NCBI GenBank assembly: GCA_964488675.1
Contig: CAZAWA010000038.1
Coordinates: 1-18,417 of the forward strand
Reading direction: 5' to 3'
Length of the DNA: 18,417 nt
Source of the DNA: QZKY01 sp964488675
GTDB taxonomy: Bacteria > Pseudomonadota > Gammaproteobacteria > Burkholderiales > Burkholderiaceae_D
The notes below the pieces were generated by a model. The model was not told the DNA's origin, did no database searches, and saw nothing but the letters and a program-made list of their open reading frames with translations. Position 1 is the first letter of the stretch. Each line of letters begins with the position of its first letter. A program made the position numbers and the translations under genes. Below, piece by piece: positions 6,740-14,291 of the stretch.

Positions 6740-7327
6740 TTACAGGTGAAATGGGCCCTCACAGACAATGTCGCTCAAGGCTTTTCGTTCGCTGGGAAAT
6801 TCTCGCTGCCTTAAATTCTCCGGCAGGGCGTCCGTGCGCCCCGGCCTGCCGATGGCCACCATGGCTTCGACCTGGAATTCATCCGGGATATTCAGTTCTG
6901 TTTTTGCCCGGGGATAGCTGAAGCCTTGCATGCCATGGACGACCAATCCTTTCATGAACCCCTGCAAGGCCAGATTTTGCCATGCAGCACCCGTATCGAA
7001 GGAGTGGGTAATCGATGCCTTGCCATTATGGTCGAAGGTCGTTTTGGAGACCAGGACGAGCAAAGCTGCCGCCTGTTGGGCCCAGATGCGGTTGGCATCG
7101 ACCAGCAGATCCAGAAACAGCCGCCAGTGAGCGCTATCACGGCGCGCATAGAGTATGCGCCAGGGCTGGTTGTTGTTCGATGAGGGCGCCCAGCGCGCAG
7201 CCTCGAACAAGGTCATCAACTCCTCTTCGGCGATGGGTTCGCCCGACATGGCGCGAGGCGACCAGCGATCCGGGAAAAGCTGATCCACGGCATGTCCCAC
7301 ACGCCGGTATTGGCTTCCATTGTTCAT
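6740..7327 (-). CDS. Nitroreductase-family protein
   Basis: This is a second nitroreductase-fold flavoprotein, 195 residues, from a different subfamily than the one at 5336-5998. The N-terminal DRWSPRAMSG (20-29) and the FMN-binding AARWAPSSNNNQPWR (43-57) are typical of short nitroreductases. The C-terminal part carries GAAWQNLALQGFMKGLVVHGMQGF and a VEAMVAIGRPG strand. The ATG at 7327 has an AAAGGAG ribosome binding site about six bases upstream. It is transcribed toward the CBS gene, but the 294-bp gap suggests separate units. A bipartite dyad about 70-100 bp upstream may be an operator. The substrate is unknown. Confidence 0.87.
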   Translation of the reverse strand: MNNGSQYRRVGHAVDQLFPDRWSPRAMSGEPIAEEELMTLFEAARWAPSSNNNQPWRILYARRDSAHWRLFLDLLVDANRIWAQQAAALLVLVSKTTFDHNGKASITHSFDTGAAWQNLALQGFMKGLVVHGMQGFSYPRAKTELNIPDEFQVEAMVAIGRPGRTDALPENLRQREFPSERKALSDIVCEGPFHL

Positions 7328-7394
7328 GAGCGGCTCCTTTCGCTTCCTCGACAGGCAGGATCAAGTGTATTCGATAGAGACGGCGCGTGGGAGA

Positions 7395-7424
7395 AAGTTC
7401 AATAATTGCGGTTGCAATCAACTT
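7395..7424. promoter_or_regulatory. Bipartite dyad upstream of a nitroreductase gene
   Basis: ATTGC-GGTT-GCAAT (7405-7418) is flanked outside by AAGTT (7395-7399) and AACTT (7420-7424). The core fits the T-N11-A layout of LysR-type sites. It lies 68-97 bp upstream of the nitroreductase start, so it is a candidate operator. No regulator gene is adjacent. Confidence 0.3.
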
Positions 7425-7557
7425 CAGGGCGCCGTGGATCATTGACGCCAGCCAAGAAGCTGTCGTTCATCGAGAACTCATGACAGCAACTGCCTTGCCG
7501 GCCTGAGGCGAGACGGAAAGTGCGCGTTGCTTTTCTGTAATTGCGTCAGGCTACGGG

Positions 7558-7566
7558 TGATAGAAT
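7558..7566 (+). promoter_or_regulatory. Extended -10 candidate for the formyltransferase gene
   Basis: TGATAGAAT combines a TGn extension with a five-of-six -10 hexamer, about 96 bases upstream of the ATG at 7662. No good -35 is present at normal spacing. Confidence 0.35.
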
Positions 7567-7661
7567 CGTCATGCTGTTCTCTGGATAGGGTATTATTTCC
7601 GGTCAGGCCGGTCGTATTGGCGGCGAAAATTATATTTTGTGCATCTGGCAAAAGGATAGGG

Positions 7662-8594
7662 ATGAAAGTTGCCATAATTGGTCAGCAGGATTTCGGTAAG
7701 GCGGTTATGGAAGCGTTTCTCGCGCGCGGCGACGAGGTGGTTGGTGTCTTTTGCGCGCAGGAAAAGGAGGGCTCCAAACCAGATGCGCTTAGAGTGGCCG
7801 CGCAAGAAAAAGGGCTCCGCCTGTTTCAGTTCCCGAATCTGACAGCCGATGCGGCCAAGGACGCGATGAAAAGCCTGAGCGCGGATCTTGGGGTGATGGC
7901 GTATGTGCTGCAGTTTGCGCCACAGGACTTTGTCAACATACCCCAGTATGGTTCGATTCAGTACCACCCCTCCTTGCTGCCAAAATACCGGGGACCCAGT
8001 TCGATCAACTGGCCCATCATCTGCGGCGAGAGCGAAACCGGAATCACCATTTTCAGGCCGGTCGACGGCCTTGACGAAGGCCCGATCGTATTACAGAAAA
8101 CAGCGGCGATTTCGCCTGATGACACGCTTGGGAGCGTGTATTTCGACAAGCTGTTCCCCTTGGGTGTTCAGACTTTGCTGGAGGCCGCCGATCTGGTGGT
8201 CACGGGTCGGCACACTGAACGCGCGCAGGATGAAAATCAGGCCAGCTACGAAGGGTGGTTGCGCGCAGCGGAGTCCAGAATCAACTGGAGCAATCATGTC
8301 AATTATGTCTACAACCTGATCCGTGGCTGCAATCCGGCTCCCGGCGCGTGGACCACGCTGAACGGCAAAAAGATTCACATATTCGAGTCCAAGAAATACC
8401 TGTTTCGCACATTCGGCGGCGTGAGGGGGAAAATTGGGGCCATATCGGAAATCGGCGACAAGAGCATTCGCGTCACGGCGCAGGGAGGGCAGATCGAAAT
8501 TTTTACGCTGAGGGCAGAAAACGGCAAGAAAATGTCAGCCGCCGATTATGTCCGGCAGGAGGGGGTGATGGTCGGTGCGCAGCTGGGCAGCTGA
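7662..8594 (+). CDS. Formyltransferase-family protein resembling the 10-formyl-THF hydrolase domain
   Basis: The 310-residue protein has the Fmt/ArnA-type formyltransferase fold and a C-terminal OB-like domain (about 205-300). It begins MKVAIIGQQDFGKAVMEAF. The active-site region SIQYHPSLLPKYRG has His102, and DGLDEGP has Asp138. Their 36-residue spacing equals His106/Asp142 of the hydrolase domain of animal 10-formyl-THF dehydrogenase (ALDH1L1). Further shared stretches include INW after the HPSLLP loop, SPDDT, SYEGW, RINW and IRGCNPAPGAW. True Fmt has Asn two residues before this His; here it is Gln100. No def gene or sugar-nucleotide gene is nearby. It probably uses 10-formyl-THF, but the acceptor (water, amine or sugar) is unknown. 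A purine-rich AAAGGA site precedes the ATG. The gene converges on pilC. Confidence 0.85.
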   Translation: MKVAIIGQQDFGKAVMEAFLARGDEVVGVFCAQEKEGSKPDALRVAAQEKGLRLFQFPNLTADAAKDAMKSLSADLGVMAYVLQFAPQDFVNIPQYGSIQYHPSLLPKYRGPSSINWPIICGESETGITIFRPVDGLDEGPIVLQKTAAISPDDTLGSVYFDKLFPLGVQTLLEAADLVVTGRHTERAQDENQASYEGWLRAAESRINWSNHVNYVYNLIRGCNPAPGAWTTLNGKKIHIFESKKYLFRTFGGVRGKIGAISEIGDKSIRVTAQGGQIEIFTLRAENGKKMSAADYVRQEGVMVGAQLGS

Positions 8595-8618
8595 TCCCCT
8601 CCGTTGCCTGTCAACAAA

Positions 8619-8638
8619 CGCCTTGGCAGGCGCATTTT
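8619..8638. terminator. Possible bidirectional terminator between convergent genes
   Basis: CGCCT-TGGC-AGGCG (8619-8632) forms a 5-bp stem. It is followed by CATTTT on the plus strand and by TTTG on the minus strand, between the formyltransferase gene and pilC. It is short, so only moderately convincing. Confidence 0.4.
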
Positions 8639-8659
8639 CCGCATCAGGCGTGTTTTATA

Positions 8660-9892
8660 TCAGACCACTGATCCAAGCTTGAATATCGGCAGATACATGG
8701 CAATGACAAGTCCGCCGATCAAGACACCCAGTATCACCATGATGATCGGCTCCATCAGGCTGGATAGCGAGGCGATGGCATCGTCGACCTCGTCCTCATA
8801 AAAATCGGCGACCTTGCTCAACATGGTGTCAAGCGATCCGGATTCCTCGCCGATGGAAACCATCTGCGTCACCATGTTCGGAAAGATGTCGGTATTCTGC
8901 ATGGCAACGGTCAGGCTGGTGCCGGTGCTGACTTCCGTCTGGATGCGTCTGGTCGCATCACCGTAGACGATGTTTCCTGATGCGCCGCCAACCGAGTCCA
9001 GCGATTCGACCAGTGGAACACCGGCAGCGAACATGGTGGCGAGTGTCCGGGTCCAGCGCGCGATTGTCGCCTTGCGGATGACAGAGCCAAAAATGGGCAG
9101 GCGCAGGAGCAGAGTGTCCATGAAGCGCTGAACCTTCGGCGATCTTTTCCAGGACTGGAAAAAAAGATAAAGGCTGACACCGATGCCCAGGAAGATGATG
9201 TGCCACCATTCGACAACAAAGTCGGAGACGGCCATGACGGCCAGCGTCGGGGCGGGCAGGTCAGCGCCAAAACTCTTGAAGACATCCTTGAAGGCCGGCA
9301 CGACCTTGATCATGATGATGGCTGTGACGATGATCGCTACGGTGATGATGGCCGCCGGGTAAAACATGGCCGCTCGGATCTTGCCCTTGATGGCAATGGT
9401 TTTTTCCCGGTAGGTGGCCAGTCGATCCAGCAAATCCTCCAGTATCCCGGCCTGTTCGCCGGCGGCAATCAGGTTGCAGAACAGCGGATCGAAATACATC
9501 GGGAACTTGCGAAAGGACTGGTTCAGGCTGGTGCCGGTTTCGATGTCGGAGCGAATGTCCTGAACCAGTTTCGAGACGGATGGGTTGGTGTGTCCTCTGG
9601 CAATGATGTCGAATGACTGAAGCAGCGGTACGCCGGCTTTCATCATGGTTGACATCTGGCGCGTGAAAAGGGCGATATCCTTTTCCGTGATTCGCCTGGT
9701 ACTGCGAAAACTCTTGCGCTTGATCTTGGTGACAGAAATGCCCTGGCGCCGCAAGGTGACATTGACAACGGCCTCGCCACCGGCGCGGATCTCTCCTTTT
9801 ACTTTTTTCCCGGTCCTGTCCTTGCCCTCCCACGCAAAAATGGCTTCCTTGGCCTGGGCGGCTTTCTTGGGCGCGCGCGTTGCAGTAACCAT
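8660..9892 (-). CDS. pilC: Type IV pilus inner-membrane platform protein PilC
   Basis: PilC is the polytopic inner-membrane platform (GspF family) on which the type IV pilus motor works. At 410 residues it has normal length. A Lys/Ala-rich cytoplasmic start is followed by two GspF domains (about 75-198 and 278-400). Membrane segments are near 178-198, 228-246 and 381-402. Each domain carries the family pattern: TRQMSTMMKAGVPLLQS, IAAGEQAGILEDLLDRLA and ARWTRTLATMFAAGVPLVESL, SIGEESGSLDTMLSKVADFYE. An AGGAGAGGGAGT ribosome binding site precedes the ATG at 9892, ten bases after the pilB stop, so it is co-transcribed with pilB. The usual downstream pilD is not there. Confidence 0.96.
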   Translation of the reverse strand: MVTATRAPKKAAQAKEAIFAWEGKDRTGKKVKGEIRAGGEAVVNVTLRRQGISVTKIKRKSFRSTRRITEKDIALFTRQMSTMMKAGVPLLQSFDIIARGHTNPSVSKLVQDIRSDIETGTSLNQSFRKFPMYFDPLFCNLIAAGEQAGILEDLLDRLATYREKTIAIKGKIRAAMFYPAAIITVAIIVTAIIMIKVVPAFKDVFKSFGADLPAPTLAVMAVSDFVVEWWHIIFLGIGVSLYLFFQSWKRSPKVQRFMDTLLLRLPIFGSVIRKATIARWTRTLATMFAAGVPLVESLDSVGGASGNIVYGDATRRIQTEVSTGTSLTVAMQNTDIFPNMVTQMVSIGEESGSLDTMLSKVADFYEDEVDDAIASLSSLMEPIIMVILGVLIGGLVIAMYLPIFKLGSVV

Positions 9893-9902
9893 ACTCCCTC
9901 TC

Positions 9903-11627
9903 CTATTCGTTGGTGCAGCCCAGCACTTCTTCCAGACTGGTCATGCCGCTCTTGACTTTTAGCAGACCGGACTGGCGCAGGGATTTGACGCCCTCTTTTC
10001 GAGCCTGTATTTCAATGTCGCGCGCACTGCCGTTTTCGAGAATGATGCGCTCGATCTGTTCACTGATGGGCATGATTTCATAGATCCCGACGCGCCCCCT
10101 GTAACCGGTGCCTGCGCAACGCTCGCATCCCACCGGCATGAAAGGTTTCCACGACCCGTCCAGATCTCCGGGGTGGAACCCTGCCTGCACCAGGATTTCA
10201 TCGAGTATGTCGGCCGGTTGCTTGCAGGTGCACAGGCGGCGCGCAAGGCGCTGCGCGGTGATCAGGATGACGGATGATGCGATGTTGAAGGGTGCGACGC
10301 CCATGTTCATCAGGCGGGTCAGCGTTGACGGGGCATCGTTGGTGTGCACGGTCGAGAACACCATGTGGCCGGTTTGTGCCGCCTTGACGGCAATGTCCGC
10401 CGTTTCCAGATCGCGAATCTCGCCCACCATGACGACATCCGGGTCCTGTCGAAGAAATGCGCGCAGAGCAACGGCGAAAGTCAGACCAGCTTTTTCATTG
10501 ACATTGACCTGATTGACACCGGGCAGATTTATCTCGGCCGGATCTTCAGCGGTGGCAATGTTGATTCCTGGCTTGTTGATGATGTTGAGGCAGGTGTAAA
10601 GCGAGACCGTTTTGCCGGAACCAGTCGGACCGGTTACCAGAATCATGCCGTAGGGGCGATGGATGGCAGCAAGAAGAAGGTCTCTCTGGTCGGGTTCGTA
10701 ACCGAGCGAGTCGATCCCCATCTGGGTTTGCGTCGAATCCAGAATACGCAGGACGATTTTTTCGCCAAACAGGGTTGGCAAAGTGCTGACACGAAAATCA
10801 ATGGCGCGCGTGGGCGACATGGCGAGCTTCATGCGACCGTCCTGCGGTACGCGCTTTTCTGAAATGTCCAGTCGCGACAGAACCTTGATGCGGGATGCCA
10901 GCCTGTCCTTGATCGACAGGGGGGGTTGCGCGTGATCCATCAATTCGCCGTCAACGCGCAAACGGATACGATAGAACTTTTCAAAGGGTTCGAAATGAAT
11001 GTCGGACGCCCCGAGGTTGATGGCATCAACCATGATTTTCTGCAGAAAGCGGACAACCGGCGCATCGTCCACTTCGCTGGTGTCTGCGTCGACGGTGGTT
11101 GAGACTTCTTCGGTCAGCAGGTCAATGTCCAGACTTTCGTCCAGCATTTCATTGAGATTCTGTTCCGTGGATTTGCCAAAGCCTTCGAGTATCTGTGTCA
11201 GGACATCGTGCTGGACGATGACCGGTTCGACTGTCGAGGCGGTTTGAAATTTGACTTGATCGAGCGCATGAATCTGATTGGGGTCGGAAATGGCGACAGC
11301 GATCTTGTTCCCGCGTTGCGACAGCGGAATGGCGCGCAGGCGTTGCATCAGCTTTTTGTCGATCAGCTTTTCCGGCATGTTGGCGAGGTTGTATTCTCGC
11401 AAATCCAACAGCGGATAACCGAAGTTCTCCGAGCAAAAACTGGCAAGTGTCAGGGAGTCGATTTTTCCGGTTTGCAGCAGGGCATCGATAAACGCGGTTT
11501 TGTCCGTGGCGGATTGTTTCTGGACCGAGAGAACGAACTGCTCCGGGAAGCGGCCTGATTGCATCAGGGCGCGAGCCAGTCCGGACAACTGAGCGGTGTT
11601 GGTCGTATCGATGCTAGCAACAGCCAT
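9903..11627 (-). CDS. pilB: Type IV pilus extension ATPase PilB
   Basis: PilB is the cytoplasmic hexameric ATPase that drives pilus assembly. The 574 residues contain an N-terminal MshEN-like region (about 40-150), the Asp box ASDIHFEP (207-214), Walker A GPTGSGKT (333-340), Walker B DPDVVMVGEIRD (395-406) and the His box AQTGHMVFSTVHTND (417-431). Near the C-terminus is the zinc-type cysteine set C466, C468, C501 and C504. The first pair is CxC and not the more common CxxC. The second gene of the pair, pilC, follows 10 bp later. No convincing Shine-Dalgarno sequence precedes the ATG at 11627. Confidence 0.97.
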   Translation of the reverse strand: MAVASIDTTNTAQLSGLARALMQSGRFPEQFVLSVQKQSATDKTAFIDALLQTGKIDSLTLASFCSENFGYPLLDLREYNLANMPEKLIDKKLMQRLRAIPLSQRGNKIAVAISDPNQIHALDQVKFQTASTVEPVIVQHDVLTQILEGFGKSTEQNLNEMLDESLDIDLLTEEVSTTVDADTSEVDDAPVVRFLQKIMVDAINLGASDIHFEPFEKFYRIRLRVDGELMDHAQPPLSIKDRLASRIKVLSRLDISEKRVPQDGRMKLAMSPTRAIDFRVSTLPTLFGEKIVLRILDSTQTQMGIDSLGYEPDQRDLLLAAIHRPYGMILVTGPTGSGKTVSLYTCLNIINKPGINIATAEDPAEINLPGVNQVNVNEKAGLTFAVALRAFLRQDPDVVMVGEIRDLETADIAVKAAQTGHMVFSTVHTNDAPSTLTRLMNMGVAPFNIASSVILITAQRLARRLCTCKQPADILDEILVQAGFHPGDLDGSWKPFMPVGCERCAGTGYRGRVGIYEIMPISEQIERIILENGSARDIEIQARKEGVKSLRQSGLLKVKSGMTSLEEVLGCTNE

Positions 11628-11715
11628 AAAAAACCCGGAACATGAAAAGTAATGTCAATAAATCAAAACTGTCTCAGATGATGCAGGCAAGCATTTGATT
11701 TGTAAAGAAATAATG

Positions 11716-11732
11716 CCCTGTTTGTTGCAGGG
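11716..11732 (-). terminator. Weak hairpin after the CorC-type gene
   Basis: On the minus strand CCCTG and CAGGG pair around a 7-base loop, about 22 bases past the CorC-type stop, followed by CATTATTTCTTT. It may terminate that gene ahead of pilB; the stem is only 5 bp. Confidence 0.35.
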
Positions 11733-11754
11733 ATGTCTTTTGCCTCGCTGCGCG

Positions 11755-13056
11755 TCAGTATTCCTCTTCTTCATAGCGCGGTTTGGCTGGCCGGACGAGT
11801 TTGATCGTTCTGATGGACTGGTTTTGCACTTGAACGATTTCGACCACGCAATTGGCTATTTTCAGGCTGACGCTGGCTTCGGGAATATCTTGCAGCCACT
11901 CCAGCAGGAGCCCATTGATGGTTTTTGGCCCATCCAGCGGGAATTTGAGCTGCAGGTGACGGTTGATGTCGCGCAAGGTGGCAGAGGCTTCCAGCAGGCA
12001 TTCGCCCTGCTCGTTCCAGCTCAATGAATCGGATCGGCCGGAGCCTGGCATGGAGGTGGTGAATTCGCCGATCATTTCTTCGATGATATCTTCCAGCGTG
12101 ACCAGCCCCTGCACTTCGCCGTACTCGTCCACGATGATGCCCAGCCGTTCCCGGTTTTCCTGAAAATACTGGAGTTGTGTGAAAACACCGGTGTCTTGCG
12201 GAATGAAGTAGGCTGGCGTCAGCAATTCGCGGAAATGCTCGACCGTCAGCTCTTCTTCCTGATTCAGTAGCGCAACGGTTTTCCGAACATGAAGTATGCC
12301 GGCAATCTGGTTGATTTCTCCTTCGTAAACCAGAAGTTTGTTGTGATAGCAGGTAGTCAGCTGGCGCTTGATGTCTTCAATCGATACGGCCAGGTTCAGT
12401 GCCTCGATTTGTGCCCTCGGGGTCATGATGTCCTCGACGGTAATCGTTTCGAGATCAAACAAATTCAGGAGGATGCTTTTGTGCTTTTGCGGAATAAAAT
12501 TTCCGCCTTCGAGCACGATGGTGCGCAATTCTTCCGGGGAAAGCCTTTGCTTGTGTGCGTCAGAGCCGGTTTTGATGCGCAGCATGCGCAGCAGCAGGTT
12601 GACGAACAGGTTGACAAACCAGATTGCCGGCGTTGCCAGCAGCATGATCGGCTTGAGGAGCTGGCTGGTCCGAAGCGCGATGCGATCCGGGTAGGTGGCG
12701 CCAATCACCTTGGGCGTAATTTCGGCAAACACGATAAGCAAAAAGGCAATCGTGCCGGTGGCGATGGTCAGCACTTTCTGGTTGCTGCCAAAATAGGAAA
12801 TGGCGATCGCGGTGACCAGCGCGGTGACCAGCGCATTCAGCAGCGTTTGCGCAATCAGCACCAGCGAGAGCAGCCGGTCCGTTCTTTCCAGCAGCCAGAG
12901 CGTGAGCTGGGCGCGCTTGTCGCCCCGTTTGGCCAGATGCTTGATACGATATGAATTGAGCGCAATCAGCGCCGTCTCCGAAATGGAGAAGAAGGCCGAG
13001 CAGAATATCAGTATGATGAGCGCAACAACTTGCGCCCAAAGCGGAACGGTATCCAA
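11755..13056 (-). CDS. HlyC/CorC (CNNM/CBS) family membrane protein
   Basis: This is an inner-membrane protein of the CorC/YfjD/YtfL type, linked in other bacteria to Mg2+/Co2+ or polyamine export; the substrate here is unproven. The 433 residues comprise a CNNM/DUF21 membrane domain with about four helices (about 5-160, including SAFFSISETALIAL and AEITPKVIGATYPDR). Next comes a CBS pair (about 207-330; IMTPRAQI and VDEYGEVQGLVTLEDIIEEMIGE), then a CorC/HlyC C-terminal domain (about 345-423) and an acidic EEEEY end. The start is TTG at 13056. The MDTVPLWAQ start matches the family, no ATG or GTG exists upstream in frame, and no Shine-Dalgarno sequence is obvious. CorC-pilB-pilC is a common order in Burkholderiales. 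Confidence 0.92.
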   Translation of the reverse strand: MDTVPLWAQVVALIILIFCSAFFSISETALIALNSYRIKHLAKRGDKRAQLTLWLLERTDRLLSLVLIAQTLLNALVTALVTAIAISYFGSNQKVLTIATGTIAFLLIVFAEITPKVIGATYPDRIALRTSQLLKPIMLLATPAIWFVNLFVNLLLRMLRIKTGSDAHKQRLSPEELRTIVLEGGNFIPQKHKSILLNLFDLETITVEDIMTPRAQIEALNLAVSIEDIKRQLTTCYHNKLLVYEGEINQIAGILHVRKTVALLNQEEELTVEHFRELLTPAYFIPQDTGVFTQLQYFQENRERLGIIVDEYGEVQGLVTLEDIIEEMIGEFTTSMPGSGRSDSLSWNEQGECLLEASATLRDINRHLQLKFPLDGPKTINGLLLEWLQDIPEASVSLKIANCVVEIVQVQNQSIRTIKLVRPAKPRYEEEEY

Positions 13057-13256
13057 TAGGTCGCCGTGATGTCCAGTTATAAAACCATCCGCGACCGCTT
13101 CATTCGCTTGCGGTCGCCGCTTCAGCGCAAGCGATCGGGTTTGATCCCAGGCGCAAGCGATTTCATTCTATTGCATTCAATCTTGCGGCACAAGACGACA
13201 AGGCCTTAAGGAAGCACTGATTTAATCGCGGGCAGCATGGATTAATCAGTGCTTCC
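13057..13256. repeat. Hairpin-rich intergenic region between the CorC-type gene and rsmI
   Basis: No gene was recognised; at 200 bp it is too short for rnpB. GCGACCGC (13091-13098) and GCGGTCGC (13110-13117) form a perfect 8-bp stem. CGCTTGCG (13105-13112) pairs with CGCAAGCG (13126-13133). GCGCAAGCGAT is directly repeated at 13125-13135 and 13151-13161. The minus strand stays open in frame with the CorC-type gene for 37 codons upstream of its TTG, with no ATG or GTG. Confidence 0.6.
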
Positions 13257-13261
13257 TTAAG
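13205..13261. repeat. Long perfect inverted repeat overlapping the rsmI stop codon
   Basis: The left arm CTTAAGGAAGCACTGATT (13205-13222) is perfectly complementary to the right arm 13244-13261. Three more base pairs are possible across one bulged T, leaving a 14-base loop. The outer TTAA supplies the TAA stop of rsmI. No U-tract follows on either strand. The GGAAGCACTGATTAA-type arm and TTAA flanks recall a miniature element or IS end, which is an inference. Confidence 0.75.
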
Positions 13262-14183
13262 TACGCCGGTATTGCTGGGCCTTGTCCTTCAATTCGAGCG
13301 CGCGCTGATAAAGCGCATTTTTTTTGTGGCCGGTCAGCCTGGCTGCGAGCGACGCAGCCTGACTCACGGGGCATTCGGCAAGCAGGATGCTCAGCACGCG
13401 ATCCGTTTCGGCATCGTGAGCATCTGATTTTGGCGGCGCGCCAGCGAGCAGCAGCACGAATTCGCCCTTGTTCCGGTTCGGGTTGGCAGCCAGCCACTCT
13501 TGCGCTTCCGACAGCTTGCAACGGTGGATTTCTTCGAAAAGTTTTGTCAGCTCGCGCGCAATCACGATTTGCCGCTCCGGTTCGAAAATGCTGGCCAGCG
13601 ATTTGACGGTTTCGACGATGCGATGCGGCGCCTCGAAAAAAATCAGCGTGGCGGACAGACCGCACAACGAAGAAAGCAGCTTGTTGCGCTGAACCGTGGC
13701 CGAAGGCAGGAAGCCGGCAAAATGGAAGTGGTCGCCAATCAGGCCGCTGGCCGACAATGCTGCGATCGGTGCAGAGGCGCCGGGCAGCGGCATAACCCGC
13801 AGGCCGGCATCGCGTATGGCATCAACGATGCGCGCACCCGGGTCGGACACGGCGGGTGTTCCGGCATCGGAAACGAGCGCAATGCGTTCGCCGCCCTGCA
13901 TGCGAGCGATCAACGCATCTGCAATTTTGCGCTCATTGTGCTGGTGCGCGGCGATCAGGGATTTCGACAGGCCGTAGCGGGAAAGCAGCTGGCCGGTGTT
14001 GCGGGTATCTTCACAAGCGACGGCGTCGACCAGCGAAAGGACGAACAGGGCGCGCAAGCTGATGTCGCCGACATTCCCGATGGGGGTGGCAATTACATAT
14101 AATGTCGCGGCGGGATAATCCTGCAGCGCGATCTCGCTCATGATCTTGGGCGCAATGAAGGAATCTTCAGTCAGTCTTGGCAT
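13257..14183 (-). CDS. rsmI: 16S rRNA (cytidine1402-2'-O)-methyltransferase RsmI
   Basis: RsmI uses SAM to 2'-O-methylate C1402 in the 16S rRNA decoding centre. The 308 residues show the tetrapyrrole-methylase fold: LYVIATPIGNVGDIS (28-42), EDTRNTGQLL (58-67), SDAGTPAVSDPGARIV (105-120) and LPGASAPIAALSASGL. The C-terminal domain includes GEFVLLLAGAP and KKNALYQRALELK. The start at 14183 has a GAGGGCGAC ribosome binding site; a later ATG at 14141 has none. The stop codon lies inside a long inverted repeat, so the last residues may have been changed by that element. E. coli YraL has 286 residues; the extra length is mostly N-terminal. The gene is divergent from yraN. Confidence 0.96.
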   Translation of the reverse strand: MPRLTEDSFIAPKIMSEIALQDYPAATLYVIATPIGNVGDISLRALFVLSLVDAVACEDTRNTGQLLSRYGLSKSLIAAHQHNERKIADALIARMQGGERIALVSDAGTPAVSDPGARIVDAIRDAGLRVMPLPGASAPIAALSASGLIGDHFHFAGFLPSATVQRNKLLSSLCGLSATLIFFEAPHRIVETVKSLASIFEPERQIVIARELTKLFEEIHRCKLSEAQEWLAANPNRNKGEFVLLLAGAPPKSDAHDAETDRVLSILLAECPVSQAASLAARLTGHKKNALYQRALELKDKAQQYRRT

Positions 14184-14291
14184 GTCGCCCTCGTCAGGGA
14201 TGGCAGAATATCAGGAATCTGCCGCCATTGTGTCGCAGGACGGCAGGAAAGAAAAGGTAAACTGACCCGTCATGAACCTCCAAAGCTCTCA

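Larger units (their letters stand above)
7328..7661. other. 334-bp divergent intergenic region
   Basis: No gene was recognised. It separates a minus-strand nitroreductase gene from the plus-strand formyltransferase gene. It contains a dyad at 7395-7424 and an extended -10 (TGATAGAAT) at 7558-7566. The frame of the plus-strand gene stays open upstream to 7527, but those 45 residues lack family resemblance. Confidence 0.6.

Noticed and set aside
7527..7661. N-terminal extension of the formyltransferase frame
   Set aside because: It would begin at TTG and adds 45 Cys/Val-rich residues unlike the family. The ATG at 7662 has an AAAGGA site and gives the canonical MKVAIIGQ start.
12289..12954. 221-codon plus-strand open frame
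   Set aside because: It is antisense to the CorC-type gene, whose motifs are unambiguous; no independent coding signal.
13057..13256. rnpB (RNase P RNA) near rsmI
   Set aside because: rnpB often neighbours rsmI in related bacteria, but this gap is only 200 bp and lacks recognisable RNase P core sequence.
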